Shown here in pieces: positions 46,743 through 56,918 of a stretch of DNA of 64,000 bases. Below the pieces are notes generated by a model, which was not told the origin of the DNA, ran no database searches, and was given only the letters and a program-made list of their open reading frames with translations. The DNA lies in NCBI RefSeq assembly GCF_017303315.1, contig NZ_JAFKOI010000002.1, forward strand, positions 155,396 through 219,395, written 5' to 3'. Source of the stretch: Bacillus sp. NTK071. GTDB lineage: Bacteria > Bacillota > Bacilli > Bacillales > Guptibacillaceae. A program made the translations under genes and the position numbers. Each line of letters starts with the position of its first letter. Position 1 is the first letter of the stretch.

Positions 46743-48047
46743 TTAGTCCTTTGCTTCTTTTCTTTCAAATGATGGATAATTAATCATAATGGCTACAATT
46801 CCAGCAACAGCAATTAATATAGGATAGATCGAATATGGAAGTAGCGCAAGCGGCGATATGGATGCTAAACCTGCGGCGGCAAGCACCTGAGCACCGTATG
46901 GGAGCATTCCCTGAACACTACCTGCAAAGATATCTAGAATACTCGCTGATTTCCGAGGATCAACGCCGTACTCTTCGGAAATGTTTTTTGCAAGGGGCCC
47001 TCCCATGATAATGGAAATTGTGTTATTTGCGGTTGATAAATCGAGAACACTTGCGAGTCCTGCAATGCCGAACTCGGCACCTCTACGAGATTTTACTCGA
47101 CTTAGAATTCGGTCGAGTACAAACTGAATTCCTCCATTATGCTTGATCACTTCAATCATGCCACCAATAACAAGCGCAATCATAGCAAGGTCTTCCATTC
47201 CTTTAATGCCTTCTGTTACCGTGGAAACAAGCCCACTCATTCCAAAAGCACCATTATAAAGCCCTACTATTCCTGCAAAAAAGACACCACTGACGAGGAC
47301 AACGAGTACGTTAACACCAGCAATTGCAGCTACTAGAACACCTAGATAAGGAAGAATTGTAATGAATTCAAAAGCATGTTCTCCACTAACCACAGCTTGC
47401 TCACCCATTGTCCAAATACCATAAATGACTGCAGTAACAATAGCTGCGGGTAACACGATAAAGAAGTTAACTTTAAACTTATCCTTCATTTGTGTGTTTT
47501 GCGTTCGTACCGCTGCAATGGTTGTATCTGAAATCATCGAAAGGTTATCACCAAACATTGCACCACCAATTACCGCTGATAACGCAAGGGCGGGAGCGAC
47601 ACCTGTTTGATCTGCAATCCCGATCCCAATTGGGGCAAGCGCGACGATTGTTCCCATCGATGTACCCATTGAAATTGAAATAAAACAACCAATCAGAAAT
47701 AAGCCTACGATTAAGAGGTTGGGTGGGAGAATGGAAATCCCTAGATTAACAATTGAGTCAACCGCACCAATTTTCTCAGCTGTAGCAGCAAAGGCTCCGG
47801 CTAACAAAAAGACAAGTATCATTAAGATAATATTGGAATTCCCTGCCCCTTTACAGAAGATCTCAACCTTCTTCATGAAGCTTTCTTTTCTGTTCATTGA
47901 GAGTGCTACACCTGCCGAAATTAATGACGCTAGAATAACTGGCATACTATAGAAATCATTTGTTACGATTGCTGTTCCAATAAAAAGTATAATAAATACG
48001 GCGAGAGGAAGTAGCGCCATGCCATTCCCTTTTATTTGGTTTTCCAT
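46743..48047 (-). CDS. metT: NhaC-superfamily transporter, predicted methionine carrier MetT
   Basis: A 434-residue protein of the NhaC Na+/H+ antiporter superfamily with about 11 membrane segments. Motifs: ISMGTSMGTIVALAPIGIGI, GGAMFGDNLSMISDTTIAAV and the C-terminal GLASVLDLSTANNTISIIMG. The S-box leader upstream points to sulphur-amino-acid control; NhaC-family members under S-box or Met control were predicted in the literature to import methionine and named MetT. Plain sodium/proton exchange is the alternative. GAAGGAGAT precedes the ATG. Confidence 0.8.
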   Translation of the reverse strand: MENQIKGNGMALLPLAVFIILFIGTAIVTNDFYSMPVILASLISAGVALSMNRKESFMKKVEIFCKGAGNSNIILMILVFLLAGAFAATAEKIGAVDSIVNLGISILPPNLLIVGLFLIGCFISISMGTSMGTIVALAPIGIGIADQTGVAPALALSAVIGGAMFGDNLSMISDTTIAAVRTQNTQMKDKFKVNFFIVLPAAIVTAVIYGIWTMGEQAVVSGEHAFEFITILPYLGVLVAAIAGVNVLVVLVSGVFFAGIVGLYNGAFGMSGLVSTVTEGIKGMEDLAMIALVIGGMIEVIKHNGGIQFVLDRILSRVKSRRGAEFGIAGLASVLDLSTANNTISIIMGGPLAKNISEEYGVDPRKSASILDIFAGSVQGMLPYGAQVLAAAGLASISPLALLPYSIYPILIAVAGIVAIMINYPSFERKEAKD

Positions 48048-48081
48048 AATTGTGATCTCCTTCTTCTATTCTAGTCAAACG

Positions 48082-48218
48082 AAAAAAGCCCACTTCAAGA
48101 GAAGAGGACGTTCGCTCTTATCTCTCAAGATTACTCTTGCTGGAAGCAGCACCTTTCTGATGAACAGAGGTTGCTGAAGCTTCTTTGGGCCAGATCCCTC
48201 CACTTCTCTTAATAAGAA
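48082..48218 (-). ncRNA. SAM-I riboswitch (S-box) with terminator
   Basis: Reverse strand contains the conserved S-box blocks in order: CTTATTAAGAGAAGTGGAGG, ATCTGGCCC, CTTCAGCAACC, AAGGTGCTGCTTCCAGCA and GAGAGATAAGAG. P1 pairs CTTAT with ATAAG. A terminator with a TTTTTT tail (48083-48088) overlaps the 3' strand of P1, so SAM binding should turn transcription off. It lies 35 bases before the metT start. Confidence 0.93.
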
Positions 48219-48355
48219 ATATGCAGTTACGCAGATCTACTCTCTAATAGAGGAGTAAACCTCCTTTTTATTGAAGCTTCACTTTATCACGCATTATTCT
48301 GATGAGTCAACTACGAATAACGGAATAAAATAAACTCCCTTATTATAAAAGGAGT

Positions 48356-48508
48356 TTACATGATGTGCCTATTTGATTTCAAGCTTTCTTTCACTTCCAT
48401 TTTCTTCATCTCAATCTTAGGTATCTTCTTCAACGTTACGATTGACACTAGCCACCATAAAGCATAACGCATGTATTCAGCGTCTTTATTTTGTTGAATG
48501 ATGTTCAC
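48356..48508 (-). CDS. Putative 50-residue small protein
   Basis: A GTG at 48508 preceded by AAGGGAGAAGG opens a 50-codon frame: it begins MNIIQQNKDAEYMRYALWWL and has a basic tail (KKIPKIEMKKMEVKESLK). The middle WWLVSIVTL may be a short membrane or amphipathic helix. It lies between the S-box leader and the hydrolase gene on the same strand. No family recognised. Confidence 0.4.
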   Translation of the reverse strand: MNIIQQNKDAEYMRYALWWLVSIVTLKKIPKIEMKKMEVKESLKSNRHIM

Positions 48509-48548
48509 TAACCTTCTCCCTTTCTTGAAGCTTATCTGCCAGTCTTAA

Positions 48549-49388
48549 TTATACCTGAATGAAGCGTTCTATATCCCTCATGATTAAACTCGGACGCTCT
48601 TCAGGCAAAAGGTGACCTGTTTTTTCGTAGACGATTAATTCAGCGTTCGGCAAATCATTACTAAGACGCTTGCCAACCTTTAGCGGAACGACTCGATCGT
48701 CCGCCCCCCAAATGAGTAGGCTATGAGTATGAATTTGTTTCAATTCGTCCGATGAAAGATCTCCTTCTCGATCACGGATCATTCTTACAAGAGAACGAAA
48801 AATGCCTTCGTTGAAGAACGGTTGAATATAGCCTTCCATCATTTCTTCATCAATGAGTGTTGGGTCATAGACGCAATTCATTAAATTCCCTTTCACTCCT
48901 TTTCGATAAAGCCATCTCTTCAAGTAGACAGAGAAAAAGGGTAGATAAGACGTGTACACGAGACTCTGCTTTGCTTTCTCAAGATATCCTGAGCTGCACA
49001 GTAAAATATTCTTACTTACCAAATCCTCTTTAATTGCTGATGCTCTCATCGCAACCTGACCTCCCATGGAATGACCAATCATAACGGTCTGCTCAATCGA
49101 GAGTCTTTCGAGCAGTTCAACAACCACTTCAGCATAATTCTGATAAGAATGCACAAAACGATTGGACTTTTCACTTTTTCCAAATGGCGGAAGATCAATT
49201 GCCACCACTGTATAAGCCTTCGTAAGTAGTGGAATCAGTCTTCGATAGCTGAAACTCGATGATAGAAAGCCATGGAGAAGCGTCAATACCGGTCGATCAA
49301 CCGCATCATTGTTCTTGTAATATTCATAATGAATGTCGATTCCTTTGATGTTTTCTATGTTCTGTTTAAGATTTTGAGCCAATAACAT
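48549..49388 (-). CDS. Alpha/beta hydrolase
   Basis: A 279-residue hydrolase with LLHGFLSSSFSYRRLIPLL (oxyanion region), the nucleophile in MIGHSMGGQVAMR, the acid in WGADDRVVPL and the His in EKTGHLLPEERPSL. This is the esterase/epoxide-hydrolase-like group (MhpC-like). Cytoplasmic; the substrate is unknown. A GGAGTGAG site stands before the ATG. Confidence 0.87.
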   Translation of the reverse strand: MLLAQNLKQNIENIKGIDIHYEYYKNNDAVDRPVLTLLHGFLSSSFSYRRLIPLLTKAYTVVAIDLPPFGKSEKSNRFVHSYQNYAEVVVELLERLSIEQTVMIGHSMGGQVAMRASAIKEDLVSKNILLCSSGYLEKAKQSLVYTSYLPFFSVYLKRWLYRKGVKGNLMNCVYDPTLIDEEMMEGYIQPFFNEGIFRSLVRMIRDREGDLSSDELKQIHTHSLLIWGADDRVVPLKVGKRLSNDLPNAELIVYEKTGHLLPEERPSLIMRDIERFIQV

Positions 49389-49545
49389 CTTTCATCTCAC
49401 TCCGGTTTCTCCACCTTTAAGGGGACGATTGGTTTCATGAACGCTCAAGGGCATAAGCCCATTACTAGAGTTTCACTTTATACGTATTTTACCCCAATCT
49501 TTAAATGAAAAACTTTTGCCCTTCTAGAGAAGTGTTTCGATTTCT

Positions 49546-49875
49546 TCATTCTGTTTCTATATGAATGAGATTAGATAAGGAAACCTTTCTCTTTCTCTCA
49601 TCTTGATCAAGAATGCGTAGCTCTCTGCTTAATTGGTCCAGATAATGGACATACCCATAAAGAATTTTGGTTTCGCCATTCTCGAAATAGTGGAAATAGA
49701 GAGGATAGTGAAATTCCATTGCTTCACAAATGATTTCATTCATTTCTTCCATCTTCTGTTCATCTAGCACCGGTTTACTCTTTCGACGTTCTTCTGCCTT
49801 CCAGTCGCGCAATTCTTTCACGTGTTCAGGTAACATCATTGATGTCCATTTAATATTGCCACGATCACGAATCAT
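49546..49875 (-). CDS. yqjX: YolD-like protein
   Basis: A 109-residue protein of the YolD family (RDRGNIKWTSMMLPEHVKEL, then YGYVHYLDQLSRELRILDQ). YolD-like proteins are encoded next to UvrX-type polymerases in Bacillus (yqjX beside yqjW, yolD on SPbeta); the role is thought to be in translesion repair. It begins 17 bases after the polymerase gene ends, with AAAGGAGAT upstream, so the pair is an operon. Confidence 0.88.
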   Translation of the reverse strand: MIRDRGNIKWTSMMLPEHVKELRDWKAEERRKSKPVLDEQKMEEMNEIICEAMEFHYPLYFHYFENGETKILYGYVHYLDQLSRELRILDQDERKRKVSLSNLIHIETE

Positions 49876-49892
49876 ATGTCATCATCTCCTTT

Positions 49893-51149
49893 CTATGCTT
49901 TGTGACCACCAACAAGCTTGCTTCTATGCAACGCCGTCCCCGCTTTGGTATATGAAACAGCGCGAAGTAGTGCAGACGATCCGTACTTATCTCTGATCGA
50001 ATCCATTACATAGCCGAGATCTCGCTGTTTCGGGCGCTTTGTGTTGAATAAATCAAGCTGCACTTCTTCGTCATCACAAATGTTAGAAAGGGTAATCGAG
50101 ATTTTGCGAACTGTTTTCTTTTCATAAAAGGCTTCAAATAATTGAAGACACACCTCATACACTTCAAGCGTGATCGAAGTCGCACTATCGATGCTCCTTG
50201 AACGGTGAAATCCTCCCCCGCCTTCTTCCTTACTGTATCCAATTCCAAGGCTAATCGTACGCCCCGCTTTTCCAGCTCTTCTTGCACGCCTTGCAACTTC
50301 TTCACTCATTTCGAGAATGACGTGTTTAATTTCTTTCTGATCATGGTAATCTCGCAACAATATTTGACTCTTTCCGAAGCTTATCTGACCCTGCATAATT
50401 GGAGCACCCATTTCAGAAAGGTCAATTCCCCAGGCATGGTGATAAAGTTGGTTTCCCATAACCCCAAATTTCTCCTCAAGAAGATGTAACGGGTAATGCG
50501 CAAGCTGTTTAACGTTCATAATGCCCATACGATTTAACGTTCGCTCAACGCGCGAACCAATTCCCCACATTTGACTAAGCGGGGAAAGTGGCCATAACTT
50601 CTTAGGAATATCATCGTAAGTCCATTCCGCAATTCCTTCCTTCTTTGCTTCAAGATCGAGGCAAAGCTTAGCCATTAAAAGGTTCGGTCCAATTCCAATT
50701 GCACATGGCAATCCGAACGTTTCACTAATTTCATCTTTTATCATCTGCGCTACCTCAAATCGGTCGCCAAAGAGGCGCTCAGTTCCGTCGATCTGTAGAA
50801 ATGATTCATCCACACTGTACGTATGAATACATTCTGACGGGACATAGCGATGAAAAAGCCTCGTGATTTCCATCGACTGTTTTAAATAGGAAGACATCCT
50901 TGCATTAACAACATGGATCCTCTTATCGTTCGGGATTTCAAATAATCTGCTACCTGTTCGAATACCAAACTCTTTCTTTAATGCGGGCGAAGCCGCTAAT
51001 ACAACACTCCCCTGGCGCTCTGTATCACCTACAACAGCCAGATAACATGTGAGCGGATCGAGTCCCATCTCTACCGCTGAGCAACTTGCATAGAAACTCT
51101 TCATATCGATACATAGAATTGTTTTCTTTGGAAACTTAGAATAATCCAC
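49893..51149 (-). CDS. yqjW: Y-family DNA polymerase, UvrX/YqjW-type
   Basis: A 418-residue translesion polymerase. Catalytic blocks: CIDMKSFYASCSAVE (metal Asp), GSVVLAASPALKKEFGI and YSVDESFLQIDGT (Asp-Glu pair); thumb helix-hairpin-helix MWGIGSRVERTLNRMGI; little-finger domain to the end with QLDLFN resembling a clamp-binding motif near residue 380. It starts at a GTG (51149) after AGGGGTGATG. LexA-like boxes upstream point to SOS induction. Part of an operon with the YolD-like gene. Confidence 0.92.
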   Translation of the reverse strand: MDYSKFPKKTILCIDMKSFYASCSAVEMGLDPLTCYLAVVGDTERQGSVVLAASPALKKEFGIRTGSRLFEIPNDKRIHVVNARMSSYLKQSMEITRLFHRYVPSECIHTYSVDESFLQIDGTERLFGDRFEVAQMIKDEISETFGLPCAIGIGPNLLMAKLCLDLEAKKEGIAEWTYDDIPKKLWPLSPLSQMWGIGSRVERTLNRMGIMNVKQLAHYPLHLLEEKFGVMGNQLYHHAWGIDLSEMGAPIMQGQISFGKSQILLRDYHDQKEIKHVILEMSEEVARRARRAGKAGRTISLGIGYSKEEGGGGFHRSRSIDSATSITLEVYEVCLQLFEAFYEKKTVRKISITLSNICDDEEVQLDLFNTKRPKQRDLGYVMDSIRDKYGSSALLRAVSYTKAGTALHRSKLVGGHKA

Positions 51150-51180
51150 CTACATCACCCCTTCCATGAAAATCATATCG

Positions 51181-51192
51181 GAACATTTGTTC
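51181..51192. promoter_or_regulatory. LexA box upstream of the UvrX gene
   Basis: GAACATTTGTTC matches the Bacillus core GAAC-N4-GTTC exactly, 32 bases above the GTG start. Confidence 0.7.
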
Positions 51193-51218
51193 TCTTTTAT
51201 ATATACCCGTATTTTACC

Positions 51219-51232
51219 CGAATATACGTTCT
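51219..51232. promoter_or_regulatory. Second, degenerate LexA-like box
   Basis: CGAATATACGTTCT differs from CGAAC-N4-GTTCG at two positions; its centre is about 39 bases from that of the first box. Confidence 0.4.
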
Positions 51233-51471
51233 CTTATCAATAAGTACTTTCTTCCAGCAGGACGACAACTTGACCAACTTGTTCACGATCTTGTTTATGA
51301 CTACATTACCAACCGAGACTTTTGAACCAGTTGGCTATTTAATTTATAGGTGAAATGAACTGGTTGTGTATACACTTGTATAGGTCTGATTTATCAAAAC
51401 TATTAAAATAGTTTGAATATTTAACCTTTTGTGATAAAGTGATCTCATCTTAACTACAAAGGGGAAATAAC

Positions 51472-53117
<1,646 letters not shown>

Positions 53118-53129
53118 TCGTTATCTAGA

Positions 53130-53159
53130 AGACAAGCAGTCGGCGACTGCTTGTCTTTT
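53130..53159 (+). terminator. Terminator of the protease gene
   Basis: 12-base arms AGACAAGCAGTC (53130-53141) / GACTGCTTGTCT (53145-53156), followed by TTTG. Confidence 0.8.
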
Positions 53160-53227
53160 GTATGCTGTAACAGGTTTTATCTAGCTCTGTTCGGGAAAGA
53201 AAATGCTAGATGATTAAAGGAGGATAA

Positions 53228-54034
53228 ATGATGGGGATTTTCAAAGAAGATGCACTTAGTCACGATCACATCCTGATTACAGGAGCAACCGGCGGCATTG
53301 GTTACGAAACCGCAAAAGCAGCCGTCCAAGCTGGAGCTACTATTACGATAACAGGAAGAAATGAAGAGAAACTTCAGAGACTTAAAGAAGCGTGCGAACA
53401 GCTTTCTTCAGATGCGAAGGTTGCAAGTGTTCCTGCTGATCTAACAAGTGAACAAGATCGATCATCTCTTGTAGAAAACGCTATTAAACAAAATGGAAGC
53501 ATCACTGGCTTGGTGAACTCAGCAGGAATTGGTGGTGGCGATACGCTCGATAAACTAACAGAAGAAGATCTTCGTAAGGTGATGGACCTTAACTACACAT
53601 CTACCGTTCTTCTCACTCAACTTGTTTATCAACATATGCGTGACAATCATCAAAAAGGAGCAATTGTTAATCTTTCCTCCCTTTCAGGACTTCGAGGAAC
53701 TTTCGGTAACACAGCCTATAGTGCATCGAAATTTGCGATAACAGGCTTTACACAGTCATTTGCACATGAGGCGATCCGAGCCGGCATTCGTGTGAACGCG
53801 GTCTGCCCTGGATTTGTTGATACAGAGATGGGGAGAAACAGTATTGAATCGAAAGGAAGAAGAGAAAACAAAAGCTTTGAAGAAGAATTGAAAGCTGTTG
53901 AAGAAGCGATGCCGTCAGGACGAATTACACAACCCGAGGAAGTAGCCAACAGCATCATTTATCTTCTTTCAAATGCGTCAGGTAACATCGTTGGAGAGTC
54001 ATTAAAAATTTCAGGTGGAAGTGTCATGCGATAA
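53228..54034 (+). CDS. Short-chain dehydrogenase/reductase
   Basis: A 268-residue classical SDR. Cofactor loop TGATGGIGYETAKAA near 19-30, NSAGIGGGD near 97, catalytic Ser in NLSSLSGLRG and the Tyr-x3-Lys in AYSASKFAITGF, and the tail GESLKISGGSVM. It probably prefers NADP (Arg in TGRNEEKL). The substrate cannot be named. AAAGGAGG stands just before two adjacent ATG codons (53228, 53231). Confidence 0.85.
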   Translation: MMGIFKEDALSHDHILITGATGGIGYETAKAAVQAGATITITGRNEEKLQRLKEACEQLSSDAKVASVPADLTSEQDRSSLVENAIKQNGSITGLVNSAGIGGGDTLDKLTEEDLRKVMDLNYTSTVLLTQLVYQHMRDNHQKGAIVNLSSLSGLRGTFGNTAYSASKFAITGFTQSFAHEAIRAGIRVNAVCPGFVDTEMGRNSIESKGRRENKSFEEELKAVEEAMPSGRITQPEEVANSIIYLLSNASGNIVGESLKISGGSVMR

Positions 54035-54035
54035 G

Positions 54036-54069
54036 GAAAAGGTGGGGATTCCACCTTTTCTTTTTTTGG
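54036..54069 (+). terminator. Terminator of the SDR gene
   Basis: Stem AAAAGGTGG / CCACCTTTT, then CTTTTTTT. Confidence 0.85.
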
Positions 54070-54213
54070 AAAAAAGAGGATTAAAGAGAAAGATGAAGCA
54101 AATTAAAGGAGACCGTCATTTTTAGTCGAATGAAATAAAGACGGTACATTTGTACATAAGTAGCGGCACCCTCGTCTCAAGCATCATTTCAAAGGAAGAA
54201 GGTGGATGACCGA

Positions 54214-55056
54214 ATGGAAAGTACTCTTTTTGAAATAGGAAATAAAATTGTTACTGACCGATATAAGTTAGGAAAATCGATCTTTTCACTTCAGGATGAA
54301 AGCTACGGCAAAAAGTTAAAACTTTCAAGAGTGAAAGAAGATCAAATCCTTGATTGGCGAGCAGAGCTCCTCGAATACATTGGCAAAGCCATCTATCAAA
54401 ACGATGAAGAAATAAAGAACGATATTAGAAACTGGGCAAAGGCAACCGGCCACCTTGCTATTTCAAACGGGATCCCCCTTGAAGAATCCTTTAGAGTGCT
54501 TACGCTTTTTCGTCACGTGAGTTTTGAAGCAGCAATGAGAGAAATTCAATTGGGATCTCACACCGCCTTTTCTATGAATGTTAGTAAACGAATTGATTCA
54601 ATTATCGAAGAAGTAACGTATACGTATAACGACATTTGCATAGGATACCGCAGTCAACATCAAGTAACAGATCTAATAACTAATGATCAACTTCACATCA
54701 CCATTATCCCAATTACCGATACCCTCGCTCTCCTGCCAATAACAGGCTCAATTTACGCCAAACATGCCGACTTAATTGTGAAAGAAACATTAAATCAATG
54801 TAATGACAAACAGCTAAGCGATATTTTAATTGACCTATCAGGTGTATCACACTTAGATCTACCGTCAGTGAACAGTCTAATTCGATTGAAAAAGGTACTT
54901 ACGTATAGCGGTATCACCATGTGTATTTGCGGAATTCAACCATCAACAGCTCTTTCATTGGTTACAAAGGGCATCAATCTAAACGAATTAAAGATATTCA
55001 GTACTTTAAAACAGGCTCTACTTCAAAGAGGTATTCGCCAAACTATAGCAAAATAA
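54214..55056 (+). CDS. RsbR-like STAS domain protein lacking the phospho-threonines
   Basis: A 280-residue protein with an N-terminal RsbR-type helical (globin-like) domain (~10-155) and a C-terminal STAS domain (~160-275: ALLPITGSIYAKHADLI, LIDLSGVSHLDLPSVNSLIR, MCICGIQPSTALSLVTKGI). RsbR proteins build stressosomes that start the general stress response. By alignment from memory, the two Thr residues phosphorylated in B. subtilis RsbRA (171, 205) fall on Ala and Leu here. I use the ATG at 54214, 8 bases after AGGTGG. No other stressosome gene is adjacent. Confidence 0.8.
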   Translation: MESTLFEIGNKIVTDRYKLGKSIFSLQDESYGKKLKLSRVKEDQILDWRAELLEYIGKAIYQNDEEIKNDIRNWAKATGHLAISNGIPLEESFRVLTLFRHVSFEAAMREIQLGSHTAFSMNVSKRIDSIIEEVTYTYNDICIGYRSQHQVTDLITNDQLHITIIPITDTLALLPITGSIYAKHADLIVKETLNQCNDKQLSDILIDLSGVSHLDLPSVNSLIRLKKVLTYSGITMCICGIQPSTALSLVTKGINLNELKIFSTLKQALLQRGIRQTIAK

Positions 55057-55078
55057 CGCTGTTCTAAATAAGTAAAGA

Positions 55079-55636
55079 TTAGACTTTCGCATAAACACAT
55101 GTATCGGTTACTTTCGAGCCATCAATTGATAAATCCTCGTTTCGTAAGATTCCTTCTAATGAAAAGCCTAATCTTTCCGGAACAGCACGACTTCGATCAT
55201 TTTCACGATCACATCTGATCTCGATTCTTCTACAACCTAAGTGATCTAAAGCGAAATCAGTTAATTTACCAACCGCTTCCGTCATATAACCATATCCACT
55301 ATATGACGTATTAATCCAGTAACCGATCTCTAGCTTAGGGATGCTCCAGTTAATATTGTGAAAACCTGTTGAGCCTACAAATTCATTTGTTTCTTTCAAG
55401 AAGATAAGGTAGCGTAAGCTCTCGCGCCTTAGAAATTTAATATACGCCTCTCTCGTGTTCAGTTCCGTTTCTTCAACAGTTGGTAGTTCCTGTACAAATC
55501 CGAGCCATGGCTTCAATTCGACGATAGAAGATTTAATCGCTTTATTTACTACCTTCCCATCGCCTGGCTTTGGCATTCGTAAAATCAACCGTTCTGTCTC
55601 TAATTCTGAATCAATTTCCATAAATAGTGGATCCAA
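55079..55636 (-). CDS. GNAT N-acetyltransferase, RimJ-like, under T-box control
   Basis: A 185-residue RimJ/RimL-type acetyltransferase: ETERLILRMPKPGDGKVVNK, FVGSTGFHNINWSIPKLEIG, then YSGYGYMTEAVGKLTDFAL (acetyl-CoA loop) and RAVPERLGFSLEGILRNEDL. These enzymes acetylate N-terminal amines of ribosomal proteins, or amino acids and antibiotics. The TTG at 55636, 8 bases after GGGGG, is the likely start. The T-box leader directly upstream is unusual for this family. Confidence 0.83.
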   Translation of the reverse strand: MDPLFMEIDSELETERLILRMPKPGDGKVVNKAIKSSIVELKPWLGFVQELPTVEETELNTREAYIKFLRRESLRYLIFLKETNEFVGSTGFHNINWSIPKLEIGYWINTSYSGYGYMTEAVGKLTDFALDHLGCRRIEIRCDRENDRSRAVPERLGFSLEGILRNEDLSIDGSKVTDTCVYAKV

Positions 55637-55669
55637 TCTAATTTCCCCCTTCTAAAATAAGCAACAAAA

Positions 55670-55935
55670 AACTTTCGCCCTCAAGAATTATCTTCTTGAG
55701 GGCGAAAGTTAGTCGCGGTACCACCTCAGTTTATTGATACGTCACCCTATCAATCTCAACAGGTACACGAACCGTATACCTTACCTCTATAACGGGAGAA
55801 CCCGTCGCCTTTCCCCTTGTACAGGATTATAACGAAGCTCCAAGTCTTTTTTCGATAAGCACGTCCCCTCCTTCTCAGCAACTGGAGGTCTCTGTTTCGA
55901 ACAACGCATACCTACTCTTCTTTTCATAGCTAATG
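55670..55935 (-). ncRNA. T-box leader with apparent AAA (Lys) specifier
   Basis: Reverse strand holds the T-box core AGGTGGTACCGCG (55714-55726) in an antiterminator that competes with a 17-bp terminator stem (55671-55687 with 55693-55709) and a TTTTTT tail. In Stem I, GGTATGC pairs with GCTTATC; the AGTA on the 5' side and GAA on the 3' side place the specifier as AAA, by analogy with the GAA-CCT arrangement of the proC leader. The codon reading is less sure than the T-box itself. Confidence 0.88.
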
Positions 55936-55954
55936 TTTTTATAAAATTAAGATA

Positions 55955-55983
55955 ATTTAACCATTAGATTCAAATTTCGTCAA
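55955..55983 (-). promoter_or_regulatory. Promoter of the T-box/GNAT transcript
   Basis: Reverse strand: TTGACG (55978-55983), 17 bases, TTAAAT (55955-55960), about 10 to 20 bases upstream of the leader. Confidence 0.6.
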
Positions 55984-56007
55984 GTACACGCTCCAAATTA
56001 ACCGAAC

Positions 56008-56042
56008 ATAAAAAAACCGCCATTTAGCTTAATAGGCGGTTT
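56008..56042 (-). terminator. Terminator of the DUF805 gene
   Basis: 8-base arms AAACCGCC / GGCGGTTT, with seven T residues following on the reverse strand. Confidence 0.8.
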
Positions 56043-56064
56043 ACTACTATGTATTTGCTTGAAA

Positions 56065-56424
56065 TTAATTAAAATTCTCATCCCACTTAGGATTTGGTCC
56101 GAAACGATTTTCTTTCAATTCACTATCTAAACATGCAAATACTAAGAGAACAATACCACCGATAAGCGGAATCAAACAAATTAAGATCCACCATCCGCTT
56201 CTACCAGTGTCGTGCAATCTACGAACCGTTACAGCAAGCGAAGGCAAGAGAATAAACAATGAATAGATGGTGGTTAGAAATAGTGCCAAACCTACTACTG
56301 ATTCTACTAATGAAAGGACAACGGAAATAATGATATTAAAAAGAGTAAACAACCAGTACTCTTTCCGTCGCGCTCTTCCATTGAAATTAACGTAATCCTT
56401 CAGTCCTTTGATATACCAATTCAT
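56065..56424 (-). CDS. DUF805 family membrane protein
   Basis: A 119-residue protein: NWYIKGLKDYVNFNGRARRK then EYWLFTLFN, three to four membrane helices and the family motif VRRLHDTGRSGWWILI with the tail FGPNPKW. Related to YhaH-like inner-membrane proteins; the function is unknown. AAAGGAG precedes the ATG. Confidence 0.9.
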   Translation of the reverse strand: MNWYIKGLKDYVNFNGRARRKEYWLFTLFNIIISVVLSLVESVVGLALFLTTIYSLFILLPSLAVTVRRLHDTGRSGWWILICLIPLIGGIVLLVFACLDSELKENRFGPNPKWDENFN

Positions 56425-56517
56425 ACTACTTCTCCTTTTACGAATAAGTTTAAGTCTAATAACCCTACTGATAGTTTATCATACTACAACGATCGGACTA
56501 AGGTTGATCTCCCTAGT

Positions 56518-56874
56518 TTACTTCCAATAGCAGACTTGTAACTTATTATGATCAAGGTCAAAAAAATCAAAAAAATAATTCGTGCCATCGCGTTTAAGTG
56601 AACCAACCGTAACACCATTCTCTTTAAGGTGAGTAAATGCTTTCGTTATGTCCTTTGTGAAAAAAATAGGATAAACAGTATGATGTCTAGAATCAATCAA
56701 CTCTTTATTTTCTTCAATCGTTATCGGTGTTCCACCATTTTCTACACTTAAAATCCGATATGTTCTATCTTTGTAAACTTCTTTAAGACCTACTACATCC
56801 TGATACCATTCACTTGATTGTTCAACATCATAAACTTGCAGACAGATCGTATCTATTTTTTCAAATAAACTCAT
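56518..56874 (-). CDS. VOC family protein
   Basis: A 118-residue glyoxalase-fold module: FEKIDTICLQVYDVEQSSEW, YQDVVGLKEVYKD, then HTVYPIFFTKDITKAFTHLK and FFDLDHNKLQVCYW. The enzymatic role is unknown. It starts at an ATG after GGGAGTG and lies 44 bases behind the NUDIX gene. Confidence 0.82.
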   Translation of the reverse strand: MSLFEKIDTICLQVYDVEQSSEWYQDVVGLKEVYKDRTYRILSVENGGTPITIEENKELIDSRHHTVYPIFFTKDITKAFTHLKENGVTVGSLKRDGTNYFFDFFDLDHNKLQVCYWK

Positions 56875-56918
56875 ATCAGTACACTCCCAGGACGTTTTTA
56901 AATTTTTTCTAAGAACGA

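Noticed and set aside
51240-51330. Short reverse-strand frame ending in QVVVLLEESTY
   Set aside because: Too short, with a stop just upstream and no start; possibly a relic but unsupported.
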